In this document: in pieces, positions 13,960 to 23,358 of the stretch
Layout of the letters: each line of letters begins with the position of its first letter
Position numbering within the stretch: position 1 is the first letter of the stretch
Assembly (NCBI RefSeq): GCF_900142645.1
Contig: NZ_FRBP01000003.1
Span: 248,001 to 312,000 of the forward strand
From: Eubacterium callanderi
GTDB taxonomy: Bacteria > Bacillota > Clostridia > Eubacteriales > Eubacteriaceae
DNA length: 64,000 nt
Direction of reading: 5' to 3'
Position numbers and translations under genes: made by a program
The notes under the pieces: generated by a model
Told to the model about the DNA's origin: nothing
The model's database searches: none
Seen by the model: the letters and a program-made list of their open reading frames with translations, nothing else

Positions 13960-16167
13960 CTATAATATCCCTTCTTTATATATTTTCCCAAAAGATTCTT
14001 CATCCATTGGTTTGGCAAAATAATACCCCTGCGCAATGTAGCAGCCAAATTCCTTCATCAGGTTAACATTTTCAATGGTTTCCACGCCCTCGACCACCAC
14101 CCGGATGTCCAGGCGTTTTGCCATATGGGCAATGGCGGAGAGAATGACACGCTGCTTTTTACTGTCTGAGGTTTCCTCCAGGAAAGCGCGGTCAATTTTC
14201 AGAACATCAATGGGGATATCCTTCAACATATTTAACGAAGAATAGCCAGAGCCAAAATCATCCATGGATATCTGAAGGCCGTATTGGTGAAGCTGGTTTG
14301 TAAATTCGGATATAATCTCATGATTATCAAAAATCGCACTTTCTGTCAGCTCGATTTCAATCAGCTCTGGCGGAATATTGTATTGGTGAATCCGTCTTGT
14401 AATCTTGTCAAAGAAGCCATCATCCAGCAGATGCAGCCTCGAAAAGTTAATGGAGATGGGCACGCACGGCACCTTCTCATCCAGATTCATCCTCAAAAAC
14501 GCCAGTGTTTTCTCGAAAATAATCATGTCCAGCTCGGTGATGAGGCCAGTCTTCTCACACAGCGGGATGAACTCAGCCGGTGAGCGGAGCCTACCCTCCC
14601 TGGTGATCCAACGCGCCAGCACCTCTGCTCCGACGATTTCTCTAGTGTTGATATTGACCTTTGGCTGGAAGAAAGGCACAATCTCATCGTTGGTCAGGGC
14701 CTGTTCCACCGAGCGTTTAAGCTGCTCGCTCTCAATCATCTGCTCGTCGAACTGGACGGAGTAAAAAGCGATTTCCTTGCGCATCATCCCTTTATTGACC
14801 TGTGCGGCTGCGCTGGCCTTGTCGACCATCAGACTGATGCTCTCATCCGGGTCTGCGATCTCGTAAACTCCAGCCGTATAGTACAGCATAACCCCCTGAT
14901 CATTTTCCATAGACGCCTTCAGCATCCCATTCAGGCGTTCAGGCGCGGCCTCTTGCAGCAGTACGATAAAATGGTCACCGGATATTCGGGCGAGACTCTC
15001 TCCGGGCTTCATCTGCTCAGCCATCTTATCGTAGATATGGCGGAGAATTTTATCGCCCACATCAAATCCATAGTAATTGTTGACATACTTAAAATTATCG
15101 ACGTCAAAGGTCATCAAATAGCCCGGATGCTCCGGATTGGCTGCAAGCGCAGCCTGAAGATCGACCGTAAATTTATTAAAGGTGTTCCCACCGGTCACTG
15201 TATCCACAAAGGCGATTCTCCGCAGATTGGCCTGCTGTCTGTTCTTATAGGCCAGAAAAACAAACATGATGACCCCCAGTACACCAACGACCACACAGAG
15301 GATCACATAAAACATTTTGACCACCATGTTGGCGTTTGGTGATACTGCGCTGGTCGGTATGCTCGAAATCAGGTACCAGTCATGGATCTCCTCCACTGGC
15401 GTATAGGCTGAGAAAATCCTTTCGCCATCCTCAGTCGTCTCCATAAAGCCTGCCTGTTCATTCTTGATCCCCTGCTCCAGCTTCCGGGAGGCCTCCTGGT
15501 TACCCTTCTGATAAAGGCTTCGGAAGTAGTTGTCAGATTCCTTGTTGTATTCTTCCTGCTCTGAACCAATTAAAATATATCCCTGACTGTTGATAATATA
15601 CATTGAGCCCTGATCTGAAAACAGAGAAAGTGAGCACAGATTATACATTTCCTCTGGAGTATACTGCTTCTGAATCGTTCCGATAATCTGATTTTTAAAG
15701 TACATGGGAACACTAATCGCAAACATCTCTTCACCTGTGATACGGGAGATTGTTTTATCGGATATATTCTGAACCCCCTCCAGAGCCAGCCGGAAGTATT
15801 TCCGTCCCGCTACGCTGACACTACTGCCATCCGTAAAATAAGCGTTTCCCGCGCCATCCGCGATAAAAAGATCCGGGTCTGGGTTCTCCCTAATATAGCT
15901 TAAAAAAGCTGATTTGAGCGCATTTCCATCCGCAGAGCCTTCCTGACTCAGCCGGTCGGTTAGCTGTTTAGATACATTGTCCAGATTGTTGACCTCAACC
16001 TTCAGCTTGCTGGTAACCACATCCTTATTTTGAGTCACCACCTCAGTCAGGTTGATCCGCACATCTGAGTACAGCAGATTCTGCACATAGCGCATCAAAA
16101 AAAACACCGCGATAAACAGCAAAAGAATCAGCGCAATCAAGGCGACCCGCGACAACCTCTTACTCAT
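13960..16167 (-). CDS. Membrane sensor with dCACHE, degenerate GGDEF and intact EAL domain
   Basis: 735 residues. A membrane segment (about 8-28) is followed by a large extracellular dCACHE-like region, a second membrane segment (about 280-305), a GGDEF domain with the active motif changed to SGDHF, and an EAL domain. The EAL catalytic set looks complete: EVLARW, NFSR, ELTES, MDDFGSGYSS, DVLKIDR, EGVET and AQGYYFAKP. It is therefore best called a c-di-GMP phosphodiesterase, with the GGDEF part probably regulatory. It is the first gene of a two-gene operon with a sugar-binding lipoprotein. A GAGGT ribosome site precedes the ATG. Confidence 0.88.
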   Translation of the reverse strand: MSKRLSRVALIALILLLFIAVFFLMRYVQNLLYSDVRINLTEVVTQNKDVVTSKLKVEVNNLDNVSKQLTDRLSQEGSADGNALKSAFLSYIRENPDPDLFIADGAGNAYFTDGSSVSVAGRKYFRLALEGVQNISDKTISRITGEEMFAISVPMYFKNQIIGTIQKQYTPEEMYNLCSLSLFSDQGSMYIINSQGYILIGSEQEEYNKESDNYFRSLYQKGNQEASRKLEQGIKNEQAGFMETTEDGERIFSAYTPVEEIHDWYLISSIPTSAVSPNANMVVKMFYVILCVVVGVLGVIMFVFLAYKNRQQANLRRIAFVDTVTGGNTFNKFTVDLQAALAANPEHPGYLMTFDVDNFKYVNNYYGFDVGDKILRHIYDKMAEQMKPGESLARISGDHFIVLLQEAAPERLNGMLKASMENDQGVMLYYTAGVYEIADPDESISLMVDKASAAAQVNKGMMRKEIAFYSVQFDEQMIESEQLKRSVEQALTNDEIVPFFQPKVNINTREIVGAEVLARWITREGRLRSPAEFIPLCEKTGLITELDMIIFEKTLAFLRMNLDEKVPCVPISINFSRLHLLDDGFFDKITRRIHQYNIPPELIEIELTESAIFDNHEIISEFTNQLHQYGLQISMDDFGSGYSSLNMLKDIPIDVLKIDRAFLEETSDSKKQRVILSAIAHMAKRLDIRVVVEGVETIENVNLMKEFGCYIAQGYYFAKPMDEESFGKIYKEGIL

Positions 16168-16351
16168 ATTGCTAATACCTCAACAGGCTTTTAAGGCCTC
16201 TTTCTTTTACACTCACGTTATAATCTTCCGATACAATTGCCGATTATACCTTAAAATGATGTCTTATTATAACACATCTTGTGAAAAGAATCACCTTTAT
16301 TTAGAAACGTTTTCGGTAATTTCCGTATCTTTTTATTATACGTCCGAATAT

Positions 16352-16388
16352 AAAAACAGCAGCCGGCCATTGGCGTGCTGCTGTTTTT
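16352..16388. terminator. Bidirectional-looking terminator after polC
   Basis: A perfect 12-bp stem (16352-16363 with 16377-16388, AAAAACAGCAGC / GCTGCTGTTTTT) and 13-nt loop. On the minus strand it ends polC six bases past its stop; T tracts flank it on both strands. Confidence 0.85.
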
Positions 16389-16393
16389 GTTAT

Positions 16394-19300
16394 TTACATC
16401 ATGGTTAAAAAGCTCATCTGATTGGAGTCTGGCAGGCTGCTCAGACAGCCAAACTGCTCAAGCTTTTCGATATTGGATTTATTGACCTTGGCTCTGGTCT
16501 GCAGATCCTCCTTGGAGATGAAGGGCCGCTTCTGGGCTTCCTCATAAATCTGCATGGCCGCCTTATCACCCAGGCCGTCAATGGCGTTGAGCGGTGGCAG
16601 CAAATCATTGCCAATAATTTTAAACTCGCTGTAGTGGGACTCGTAGACATCCACATTTTTAAAGCCAAAGCCACGGCAGTACATTTCCAGCGCCAGCTCC
16701 AGCGAAGTCAGAAGCTGCTGATCCTTGTTGCTGGCCTTGTTCCCCTGAGAGCGGATTTCCGCCAGTGTTTTCTTGACAGTCTCCTTGCCGTTGGTCATCT
16801 TTTCCAAATTAAATTCCTTGGCGCGGATACTGTAATAGGTGGCGTAGTAAGCCAACGGGTAATAAACCTTGTAGTAGGCGATGCGGAAGGCCATCATAAC
16901 ATAGGCTGCCGCATGGGCCTTAGGGAACATGTACTTGATTTTTTTACAGGAATCAATGTACCAGGCCGGTACATTATTTTCCTTCATATACGCTTCCTCA
17001 TCCTCTGTCAGGCCCTTCCCTTTACGGACATGCTCCATAATGCTGAAGGATTCCTTAGGCGCCAGTCCCATTGAGATCAGTCCGAGCATAATATCGTCAC
17101 GGGTACAGATAACGTCCTTGATGGTCGCAGTTCCAGAACGCACAAGGTCCTGCGCATTGTTGGTCCAGACGTCTGTGCCGTGGGATAAGCCGGAAATACG
17201 GATCAGGTCTGAAAAGGCTGTGGGCTTGGTGTCCAGCACCATCTGACGGACAAAGTTGGTCCCAAACTCAGGGATACCGCAGGTACCGAGGGGGATGTCA
17301 AAATCATCATCCTTCAGGTCCAGGGCACTGGTGCCTGTGAACAGGCTGATGACCTTTTCGTCGTCCAGCGGAATCTCCTGGGGGTCAAGTCCTGTAATGT
17401 CCTTGAGCATACGGAGCATGGTCGGGTCATCATGACCCAGAATATCGAGCTTCAGGAGACGCCCGGAAATGGAATGGTAATCGAAATGGGTGGTCATGGT
17501 GCCGCAGTCCCGGTCATCGGCCGGGTACTGGATCGGCGTAAAATCATAGATATCCTTATCCTTTGGCACAACCATTACCCCGCCGGGGTGCTGGCCTGTG
17601 GTACGCTTAACGCCCGCACAGCCCTCAATCACACGTTCCATCTCTGCTCTGGGCGCGGTAACGCCATTTTCATCAAAGAAATTTTTCACATAGCCAAAGG
17701 CTGTCTTATCTGCCAGCGTCGCAATGGTTCCCGCGCGGTAGACCTTGCCCTCGCCAAAGAGCACCTCGGTGTAATGGTGGGCCTCCGGCTGGTTTTCGCC
17801 CGAAAAGTTAAGGTCAATATCCGGCTCCTTATCCCCCTCAAAGCCAAGGAAGGTCTCAAATGGAATATCAAAACCGTCCTTATTCATGGGATGGCCGCAT
17901 TCCGGACAGTCAGCGTTGGGAAGGTCAGGCCCCACCCCCACCTTTGTGCTGTCAAAGAACTCATAATGCTTGCAGTTCGGGCAGACATAGTGGGGCGCCA
18001 GAGAGTTAACCTCTGTGATCCCGCAGAGCATGGCAACCAGTGACGAACCGACTGATCCTCTGGAGCCTACCAGGTAACCATCCTCCAGGGAATGGTGTAC
18101 CAGCTTCTGGGCGATCAGGTACAGAACCGAATAGCCGTTGCCGATAATGGAGTCCAGCTCTCGCTTCACGCGCTGCTCAACAATGTCCGGCAGCGGGTCA
18201 CCGTACATCTCATGGGCCTTTTTATAAACCATATCCCGAATCTCGTCATCCGATCCCTCAATGATGGGAGGAAAGGTGCCATCGGGTATGGGCTTCACAT
18301 CGTCAAACAGTTCCGCCACCCTGCGCGGGTTGGTAACGACCAGCTCATAAGCGGTCTGCGGGTCCACATAGGTAAATTCGTCCAGCATTTCCTGGGTCGA
18401 GCGGTAGTAAAGCGGCGGCTGCTCATGAGAATCCTTGTAGCCCTGGCCAGCCTGCAGAATCTCTCTGAAATAGGCGTCACTGGGGTCCACAAAATGGACG
18501 TCCCCGGTGGCAACCACAAGCTTGCCCTTTTCCCGCCCAAGCTCGACAATCCGCCGGTTAACATCTGCCAGCTCTTCCATGGAGTGGACGGTCTCATTCC
18601 GAAGCAGGTATTCATTGTTTCCCAGAGGCTGTACCTCAAAGTAGTCATAAAAATCAGCGATTTCATCCAGTCGGTTTTTGGGCACATTTTTCAGCACTGC
18701 CTTGTACAGCTCTCCAGCCTCGCAGGCGCTGCCAATAATCAGATTTTCCCGGTGAGCCGCCAACAGGGATTTTGGTATCCTCGGGCGTCTGTAGAAATAA
18801 TTGATATGTGCCTCAGAAACCAGCTTGTACAGATCCTTCAGCCCCGCCTGGTTTTTGGCGTAGATGATAATATGATAGGTATCGCCAGATTTTATGATCT
18901 GTTCCACATCCATCAGGCCATTAAGCCCAGCGACCTCTTCCACATCCCGTTTCTGAGCCAGCTCCATCAGCTTGACAAAAATTTTCGCCGAGCATACTGA
19001 GTCGTCCAGCGCCCGGTGATGGTGCCCCATGTCCACTTTAAAATAGCTCGCCAGCTTTTTGAGATTATGTTTGTTGATGGTTGGAATCAGTGTTCTGGAC
19101 ATTGCCAGCGTGTCAATATAGGTGATGTTGTTTTCCAGGTGGTGCGCATTCAGCGCAATCTCCATAAAACCCATATCAAATTTTGCGTTGTGTGCCACCA
19201 GGATCAGATCGCCGCAAAATTCGCAGAAGGCTTTAACCGCAGCTTCTTCCTCTTCGCCGTCCTCAACCATCTGATTGGTAATCCCGGTGAGATTGGTGAT

Positions 19301-20503
19301 AAACGGTGGAATAGGCCGGTGTGGATTGACGATTTTGGAGAAGGTGTCCACAATATGCTTGTTTTTAATTTTGACAGCAGCAATCTCAATAATATTGTCC
19401 TTACCGGGAATCAGGCCAGTGGTCTCAAGGTCAAAGAATACAAATTCACCCTCAAAGCTTTCATTCTGTTCCCCTGTTACAATGTACTGGTCATCGTCCA
19501 CCAGGTAGCCCTCCACGCCATACAGCACCTTGATACCATATTTTTTGCTCAGGGACATCATTTCAGGGTAAGCCTGGAGCACTCCGTGGTCGGTGATGCC
19601 GATGGCGTCGTGGCCAAAGTCATTGGCCTGCTTCATGATTTTAGCTACCTTGCTCACTGCATCCATGGAGCTGTACTGGCTGTGAAGGTGAAGCTCGACG
19701 CGCTTTTCTTCTGCGTTGTCACGGCGCACCGGCGCTGCGGCTACCTCCATATTTTTGGGCGTCAGCACCTTTTCGTGGGAGTACTCGTCATAATTGATAT
19801 TCCCCTCAACCTTAAACCAGCGGTCCTTTTTCAGATTTTCCTTGATCATGCCCACATTCTTCTTCCGGGCGAAAATCTTACAGGAGACACTGCCATGTTC
19901 ATCGGTAATGTTAAAGGTAAAGAGAGTTGTTTTATCCGTAATTTCTCTTGAGTCAATGCCAAAGACACGGCCGCTGACCACAATGTTGGTGCTTTCAAGC
20001 ACCGCGCCGGTACTGAAGTCAATTTCTCCCATGGACTGGGCTGGACGCTTGATCTTGTCCCCCATGACAACTTCGCCAACGCCCAGCACACGGGCTTCCT
20101 CCTCTTTGCCATCCTTTCTCCCCGGCGAGCCGGTGCCAGCCTTAGCCGGCGGCGTATCCTTTATGACCTTTAACCGCTTGTTCAGCGCGTCCTCTTTCTT
20201 TTTAGCCAGAGCGTCGTAATCCACGTTTTCCATGAGCTTGTGGACTGATTTCTTAGCCCCAGCCTCATTATTCCCCTCAGCCTCTGGCGAAATAATGACA
20301 CTCAGGCTCTTAGTGTAATCAAAAATATCCACGAGCTCCCGCTGGACCGAAATGCTGTCACACTCCGGGATTCGGGTTTTAAAAGTAAAAACCAGCTCCT
20401 GGCTCGCAGAATTCACCTCGACACGCTGGGGCTTTAGCTCATATTTCTTTATGAGTTCTTCTAAATCATTCTGTTTATGTATAATCGGATTCAAGGCGTC
20501 CAC
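16394..20503 (-). CDS. polC: DNA polymerase III alpha subunit, PolC type
   Basis: 1369 residues, a little shorter than Bacillus PolC. In order: N-terminal domain, OB fold (VVSGRVFGIDSREI), PHP domain (VELHLHSQYSSMDAV, AIGITDHGV) split by the DnaQ-like proofreading exonuclease (FVFFDLETTGL, HNAKFDMGF), then the polymerase core (LVGSRGSVGSSLVA, zinc-type CPNC and DCPECGHP, EPDIDLNF) and the C-terminal helix-hairpin region. This is the replicative polymerase of Firmicutes. The GTG at 20503 directly abuts the ispG stop and lacks a spaced ribosome site; a TTG at 20494 with AGGTGG five bases upstream may be the true start. Terminator at 16352-16388. Confidence 0.97.
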   Translation of the reverse strand: MDALNPIIHKQNDLEELIKKYELKPQRVEVNSASQELVFTFKTRIPECDSISVQRELVDIFDYTKSLSVIISPEAEGNNEAGAKKSVHKLMENVDYDALAKKKEDALNKRLKVIKDTPPAKAGTGSPGRKDGKEEEARVLGVGEVVMGDKIKRPAQSMGEIDFSTGAVLESTNIVVSGRVFGIDSREITDKTTLFTFNITDEHGSVSCKIFARKKNVGMIKENLKKDRWFKVEGNINYDEYSHEKVLTPKNMEVAAAPVRRDNAEEKRVELHLHSQYSSMDAVSKVAKIMKQANDFGHDAIGITDHGVLQAYPEMMSLSKKYGIKVLYGVEGYLVDDDQYIVTGEQNESFEGEFVFFDLETTGLIPGKDNIIEIAAVKIKNKHIVDTFSKIVNPHRPIPPFITNLTGITNQMVEDGEEEEAAVKAFCEFCGDLILVAHNAKFDMGFMEIALNAHHLENNITYIDTLAMSRTLIPTINKHNLKKLASYFKVDMGHHHRALDDSVCSAKIFVKLMELAQKRDVEEVAGLNGLMDVEQIIKSGDTYHIIIYAKNQAGLKDLYKLVSEAHINYFYRRPRIPKSLLAAHRENLIIGSACEAGELYKAVLKNVPKNRLDEIADFYDYFEVQPLGNNEYLLRNETVHSMEELADVNRRIVELGREKGKLVVATGDVHFVDPSDAYFREILQAGQGYKDSHEQPPLYYRSTQEMLDEFTYVDPQTAYELVVTNPRRVAELFDDVKPIPDGTFPPIIEGSDDEIRDMVYKKAHEMYGDPLPDIVEQRVKRELDSIIGNGYSVLYLIAQKLVHHSLEDGYLVGSRGSVGSSLVAMLCGITEVNSLAPHYVCPNCKHYEFFDSTKVGVGPDLPNADCPECGHPMNKDGFDIPFETFLGFEGDKEPDIDLNFSGENQPEAHHYTEVLFGEGKVYRAGTIATLADKTAFGYVKNFFDENGVTAPRAEMERVIEGCAGVKRTTGQHPGGVMVVPKDKDIYDFTPIQYPADDRDCGTMTTHFDYHSISGRLLKLDILGHDDPTMLRMLKDITGLDPQEIPLDDEKVISLFTGTSALDLKDDDFDIPLGTCGIPEFGTNFVRQMVLDTKPTAFSDLIRISGLSHGTDVWTNNAQDLVRSGTATIKDVICTRDDIMLGLISMGLAPKESFSIMEHVRKGKGLTEDEEAYMKENNVPAWYIDSCKKIKYMFPKAHAAAYVMMAFRIAYYKVYYPLAYYATYYSIRAKEFNLEKMTNGKETVKKTLAEIRSQGNKASNKDQQLLTSLELALEMYCRGFGFKNVDVYESHYSEFKIIGNDLLPPLNAIDGLGDKAAMQIYEEAQKRPFISKEDLQTRAKVNKSNIEKLEQFGCLSSLPDSNQMSFLTMM

Positions 20504-21568
20504 CTACATTCTTTCGATTTCTTCCATCAGGGCATCAATAATCTCATCCTCTGCCACTGTTTTAAAGATTTCCCCTTTTTTAAAAAGAACCCCTTTTCCT
20601 TTTCCACCGGCAATGCCGATGTCTGCTTCCTTCCCCTCACCCGGGCCATTGACCACGCAACCCATCACCGCGACCTTCAAGTCTTTTTTGACATGCACGA
20701 GCCGGCGGTTCATTTCCTCTGCGATGCCGATCAGGTCAATCTCTGTGCGTCCACAGGTCGGACACGACACGACCTCGACCATACCCTCTCCGCTCTGGTA
20801 CAAACCGATAGATTTTAAAATATCTCTGGCCACGTAAATTTCATCCACTGGATTGCCTGTGATGGAGACCCGAATGGTATCCCCGATACCGCTCAACAGC
20901 ATATAGCCGATACCGATGCCTGACTTAACGGCCGAAGTCCGCAGCACCCCAGCTTCTGTGATGCCCAAATGCACTGGATAATCATATTTCTGGGAAAACA
21001 GCGTGCAGGCGTCAATGGTAAAGCGCACATCCGATGCCTTCATGGATACCACAATGTTGTTAAAATTAAGCTCTTCGAGATAGGCAATATGTTTTTCAGC
21101 GCTCTCCACCATTGCTTCCGGTGTAGGGCGCCCGTATTTTTCAAGCAGTTCTTTTTCCAGAGAGCCTGCGTTTACCCCAATACGGATGGAAATATCCGCT
21201 TCTCTGGCCGCCTCCACCACCAGGCGTACCTTCTCCTTATCCCCAATATTTCCAGGGTTGATCCGGAGCTTGTCCACCCCGCCTTTAACAGCCTCCAGCG
21301 CCAGCTCGTAATTAAAATGGATATCCGCCACCAGTGGAATAGAGATCTGTTTTTTTATGTTCGCGATGGCTCTTGCTGCCTCCATATCGGGCACCGCCAC
21401 CCGCACAATGTCGCAGCCGGCTGCCTCCAGATCCTTTATCTGTCGCACAGTTGCCTGGACGTCCCTTGTGTCTGTATTGGTCATGGACTGGATCAGAATT
21501 GGATTATCTCCCCCGATCTTCCGGTTTCCGATGGGTACCTCTCTGGTTTTATGACGTCGTATTTCCAT
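20504..21568 (-). CDS. ispG: 4-hydroxy-3-methylbut-2-enyl diphosphate synthase
   Basis: The ATG at 21568 with AAGGTG is preferred over an in-frame start at 21613 that would lie upstream of the ribosome site and next to the leader hairpin; this gives 354 residues. IspG (GcpE) is the [4Fe-4S] enzyme of the non-mevalonate isoprenoid pathway. The iron-sulfur cysteines are visible in SCPTCGRTEIDLIGIA and MGCVVNGPGEG; the TIM barrel has SMTNTDTRDV and LVADIHFNYELAL. The gene abuts polC, as in several clostridia, and lies downstream of rseP, separated by a hairpin. Confidence 0.96.
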   Translation of the reverse strand: MEIRRHKTREVPIGNRKIGGDNPILIQSMTNTDTRDVQATVRQIKDLEAAGCDIVRVAVPDMEAARAIANIKKQISIPLVADIHFNYELALEAVKGGVDKLRINPGNIGDKEKVRLVVEAAREADISIRIGVNAGSLEKELLEKYGRPTPEAMVESAEKHIAYLEELNFNNIVVSMKASDVRFTIDACTLFSQKYDYPVHLGITEAGVLRTSAVKSGIGIGYMLLSGIGDTIRVSITGNPVDEIYVARDILKSIGLYQSGEGMVEVVSCPTCGRTEIDLIGIAEEMNRRLVHVKKDLKVAVMGCVVNGPGEGKEADIGIAGGKGKGVLFKKGEIFKTVAEDEIIDALMEEIERM

Positions 21569-21606
21569 ATTTTTCACCTTACTCATTAATATTTTCAAAA
21601 TTAAAA

Positions 21607-21635
21607 GCCCCAATTCACTGCTGCTTCATTGGGGC
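21607..21635 (-). terminator. Hairpin between rseP and ispG (terminator or 5'-leader stem)
   Basis: GCCCCAAT (21607-21614) and ATTGGGGC (21628-21635), perfect 8-bp stem, followed on the minus strand by TTTTAATTTT. It ends 38 bases before the ispG ATG. It may end the uppS-cdsA-rseP transcript, but a -10 box sits just upstream of it, so it could be the first structure of the ispG-polC mRNA. Confidence 0.7.
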
Positions 21636-21643
21636 AAAACGTA

Positions 21644-21672
21644 ATTATACTTCACTTCTAAACAGGCCTGAA
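21644..21672 (-). promoter_or_regulatory. Candidate promoter of ispG-polC
   Basis: Minus strand: -10 TATAAT (21644-21649), 17-bp spacer, poor -35 TTCAGG (21667-21672). The predicted start falls at about 21637, immediately before the hairpin at 21607-21635. Confidence 0.4.
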
Positions 21673-21711
21673 ATAGAAACTGAATCACGGCAAGGCCGCG
21701 GCTCTTCTTGC

Positions 21712-22530
21712 TCAACCCATTATCCGCATCACATCATTTACCGCTATGACCACCGCCAAAAGCATCAGGGCCATAAAGCCGATGTAATTGATCATGTTGG
21801 CCTTTTTAGGATCAAGGTCCCGTCCAACCAGCTTTTCAATAATGATGATCATGATCTGTCCACCATCAAGCGCCGGAAGCGGCAGTAAATTGATCACCCC
21901 TAAATTGACTGAAATTAAGGCCGTAAAGGACATCAGCGCAATGATTCCATACTGGAAAAAATCGTGAACCATGCTGACCATGCCGATTGGGCCAGCCACA
22001 TCATTCATTCCTACCTGCCCGGTCACCAGCATGTAAAGGCTCTGGTAAATGGTAATCCCAAACTTTCCGGTTGTCGTAAGGCCAAGGCCCAGCGCCTGCA
22101 GAATGTTGGCTCCTTTAAACAGGTAGATCAATACCAGCAGCACAAAGGCGAACACAATGTTCATTGCCGCCCCGGCCACCAGAATGATAAAGCGCTGTCC
22201 CTTTGTTTTATTGGAAAAGCTTCTCGGATCATCCGGGTCCACCGGCTCACGCACTGCCGCTTCCTCGGCGGCCGTCTCTTCATCCTCTTCGCCGGTGTCT
22301 CCTTCTCCGCGCATTTTGCAAAAGCCGCCCAGGGGCAGCGCGCGAATCGAGAACTGGGTTTCTTTACCCTGTTTAGCGTAAATCAGAGGCCCCATCCCAA
22401 TGGAAAACTCCTCAACGAAGACGCCAGTTTTTCTGGCTGCAATAAAATGGCCCCATTCATGAACAACTACCAGAACCGATAAAATAAGCAGTGTCAAGAG
22501 AACCATCAATACATTTGTTAATATACTCAT
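21712..22530 (-). CDS. rseP: RseP/RasP-type site-2 metalloprotease without PDZ domain
   Basis: 272 residues, far shorter than the usual 400-450. The zinc motif HEWGH is in the first membrane segment (about 24-28), and the second active-site motif NLLPLPALDGGQ is in a late membrane segment. Both catalytic parts are present. The PDZ domain normally lying between them is missing; an acidic linker rich in Glu (about 75-95) and a segment DPDDPRSFSNKTKGQRF occupy part of the space. The protease cleaves membrane-embedded anti-sigma factors or signal peptides after a first cut. The gene is third in uppS-cdsA-rseP, 11 bp after cdsA. Confidence 0.92.
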   Translation of the reverse strand: MSILTNVLMVLLTLLILSVLVVVHEWGHFIAARKTGVFVEEFSIGMGPLIYAKQGKETQFSIRALPLGGFCKMRGEGDTGEEDEETAAEEAAVREPVDPDDPRSFSNKTKGQRFIILVAGAAMNIVFAFVLLVLIYLFKGANILQALGLGLTTTGKFGITIYQSLYMLVTGQVGMNDVAGPIGMVSMVHDFFQYGIIALMSFTALISVNLGVINLLPLPALDGGQIMIIIIEKLVGRDLDPKKANMINYIGFMALMLLAVVIAVNDVMRIMG

Positions 22531-22541
22531 CTTTTAATACC

Positions 22542-23345
22542 TCACGCAAGTCCAGCGGTGTAGGTCGCGAAAATATAAACAAGGGGAATGATAAAAAGAA
22601 TGCTGTCAAAGCGGTCTAAAATGCCGCCATGTCCAGGCAGTATCTTTCCAAAATCCTTAATTCCCATCTTACGTTTAATCATGGAGGCTGTCAAATCGCC
22701 GCACTGGCCCGCAATAGACCCTACAAAGCCGACTGCCGCGTATAAATAAACCGGCAGATCCATCTGAAAACCAAATTTCATAATGATGCCGTAAAGCACC
22801 ATAAACACAGCCGAGGCGATTAAACCGCCAACTGCTCCGGCGATGGTCTTTTTAGGGCTTATCTCTGGCGCCAGCTTGGTTTTACCGATGGCGCGCCCGA
22901 CAAAATAGGCCGCCGTATCGGTTGAAAACGCAATGACAAAAACCATCCACATATAGTAGATGCCCAGTTTAATGTTTTCAAACATCATCAGATAACCAAA
23001 CAGCACTGGAATGTAAATCAATCCAAAAAATGTTATAATCCCGCGGTAAATATCTGTTTTTCCATTTAATATTTCAAAACAGAATACAATGATCAGAACG
23101 ACCATCAGAGTTGGCATCAGCGAATAATAATCCAGCTTCATCGATACCAGAATGATCACACTCAAAATCTCAACAAAGGGCAGGCTGATTTTGTTCTCAA
23201 GCTGCCGGTTAAAGGCGTTTGAGAATTCAATCAAAGCAACTCCAGAAAGCACGAGACAGGCCACAAAGAGAAAGTAACCACCCAGATAGAGCAAACCGAA
23301 AAGAACCGGCAATCCAACAACCGCCGTCAATACTCTCTTTTGCAT
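22542..23345 (-). CDS. cdsA: Phosphatidate cytidylyltransferase
   Basis: 267 residues with about eight membrane segments. CdsA makes CDP-diacylglycerol from phosphatidate and CTP for phospholipid synthesis. The family signature near the C-terminus is clear: SMIKRKMGIKDFGKILPGHG followed by GILDRFDSI, and FSTDTAAYFVGRAIGKTKLAPEISPKKT is split across the preceding loop. It sits 13 bp downstream of uppS. In many clostridia dxr follows here, but the next gene is rseP. Confidence 0.95.
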   Translation of the reverse strand: MQKRVLTAVVGLPVLFGLLYLGGYFLFVACLVLSGVALIEFSNAFNRQLENKISLPFVEILSVIILVSMKLDYYSLMPTLMVVLIIVFCFEILNGKTDIYRGIITFFGLIYIPVLFGYLMMFENIKLGIYYMWMVFVIAFSTDTAAYFVGRAIGKTKLAPEISPKKTIAGAVGGLIASAVFMVLYGIIMKFGFQMDLPVYLYAAVGFVGSIAGQCGDLTASMIKRKMGIKDFGKILPGHGGILDRFDSILFIIPLVYIFATYTAGLA

Positions 23346-23358
23346 CTCAACCTCCTGC

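Noticed and set aside
18092-19951. Two long open frames antisense to polC (302 and 311 residues)
   Set aside because: PolC motifs are complete on the other strand; the antisense frames have no recognisable domains.
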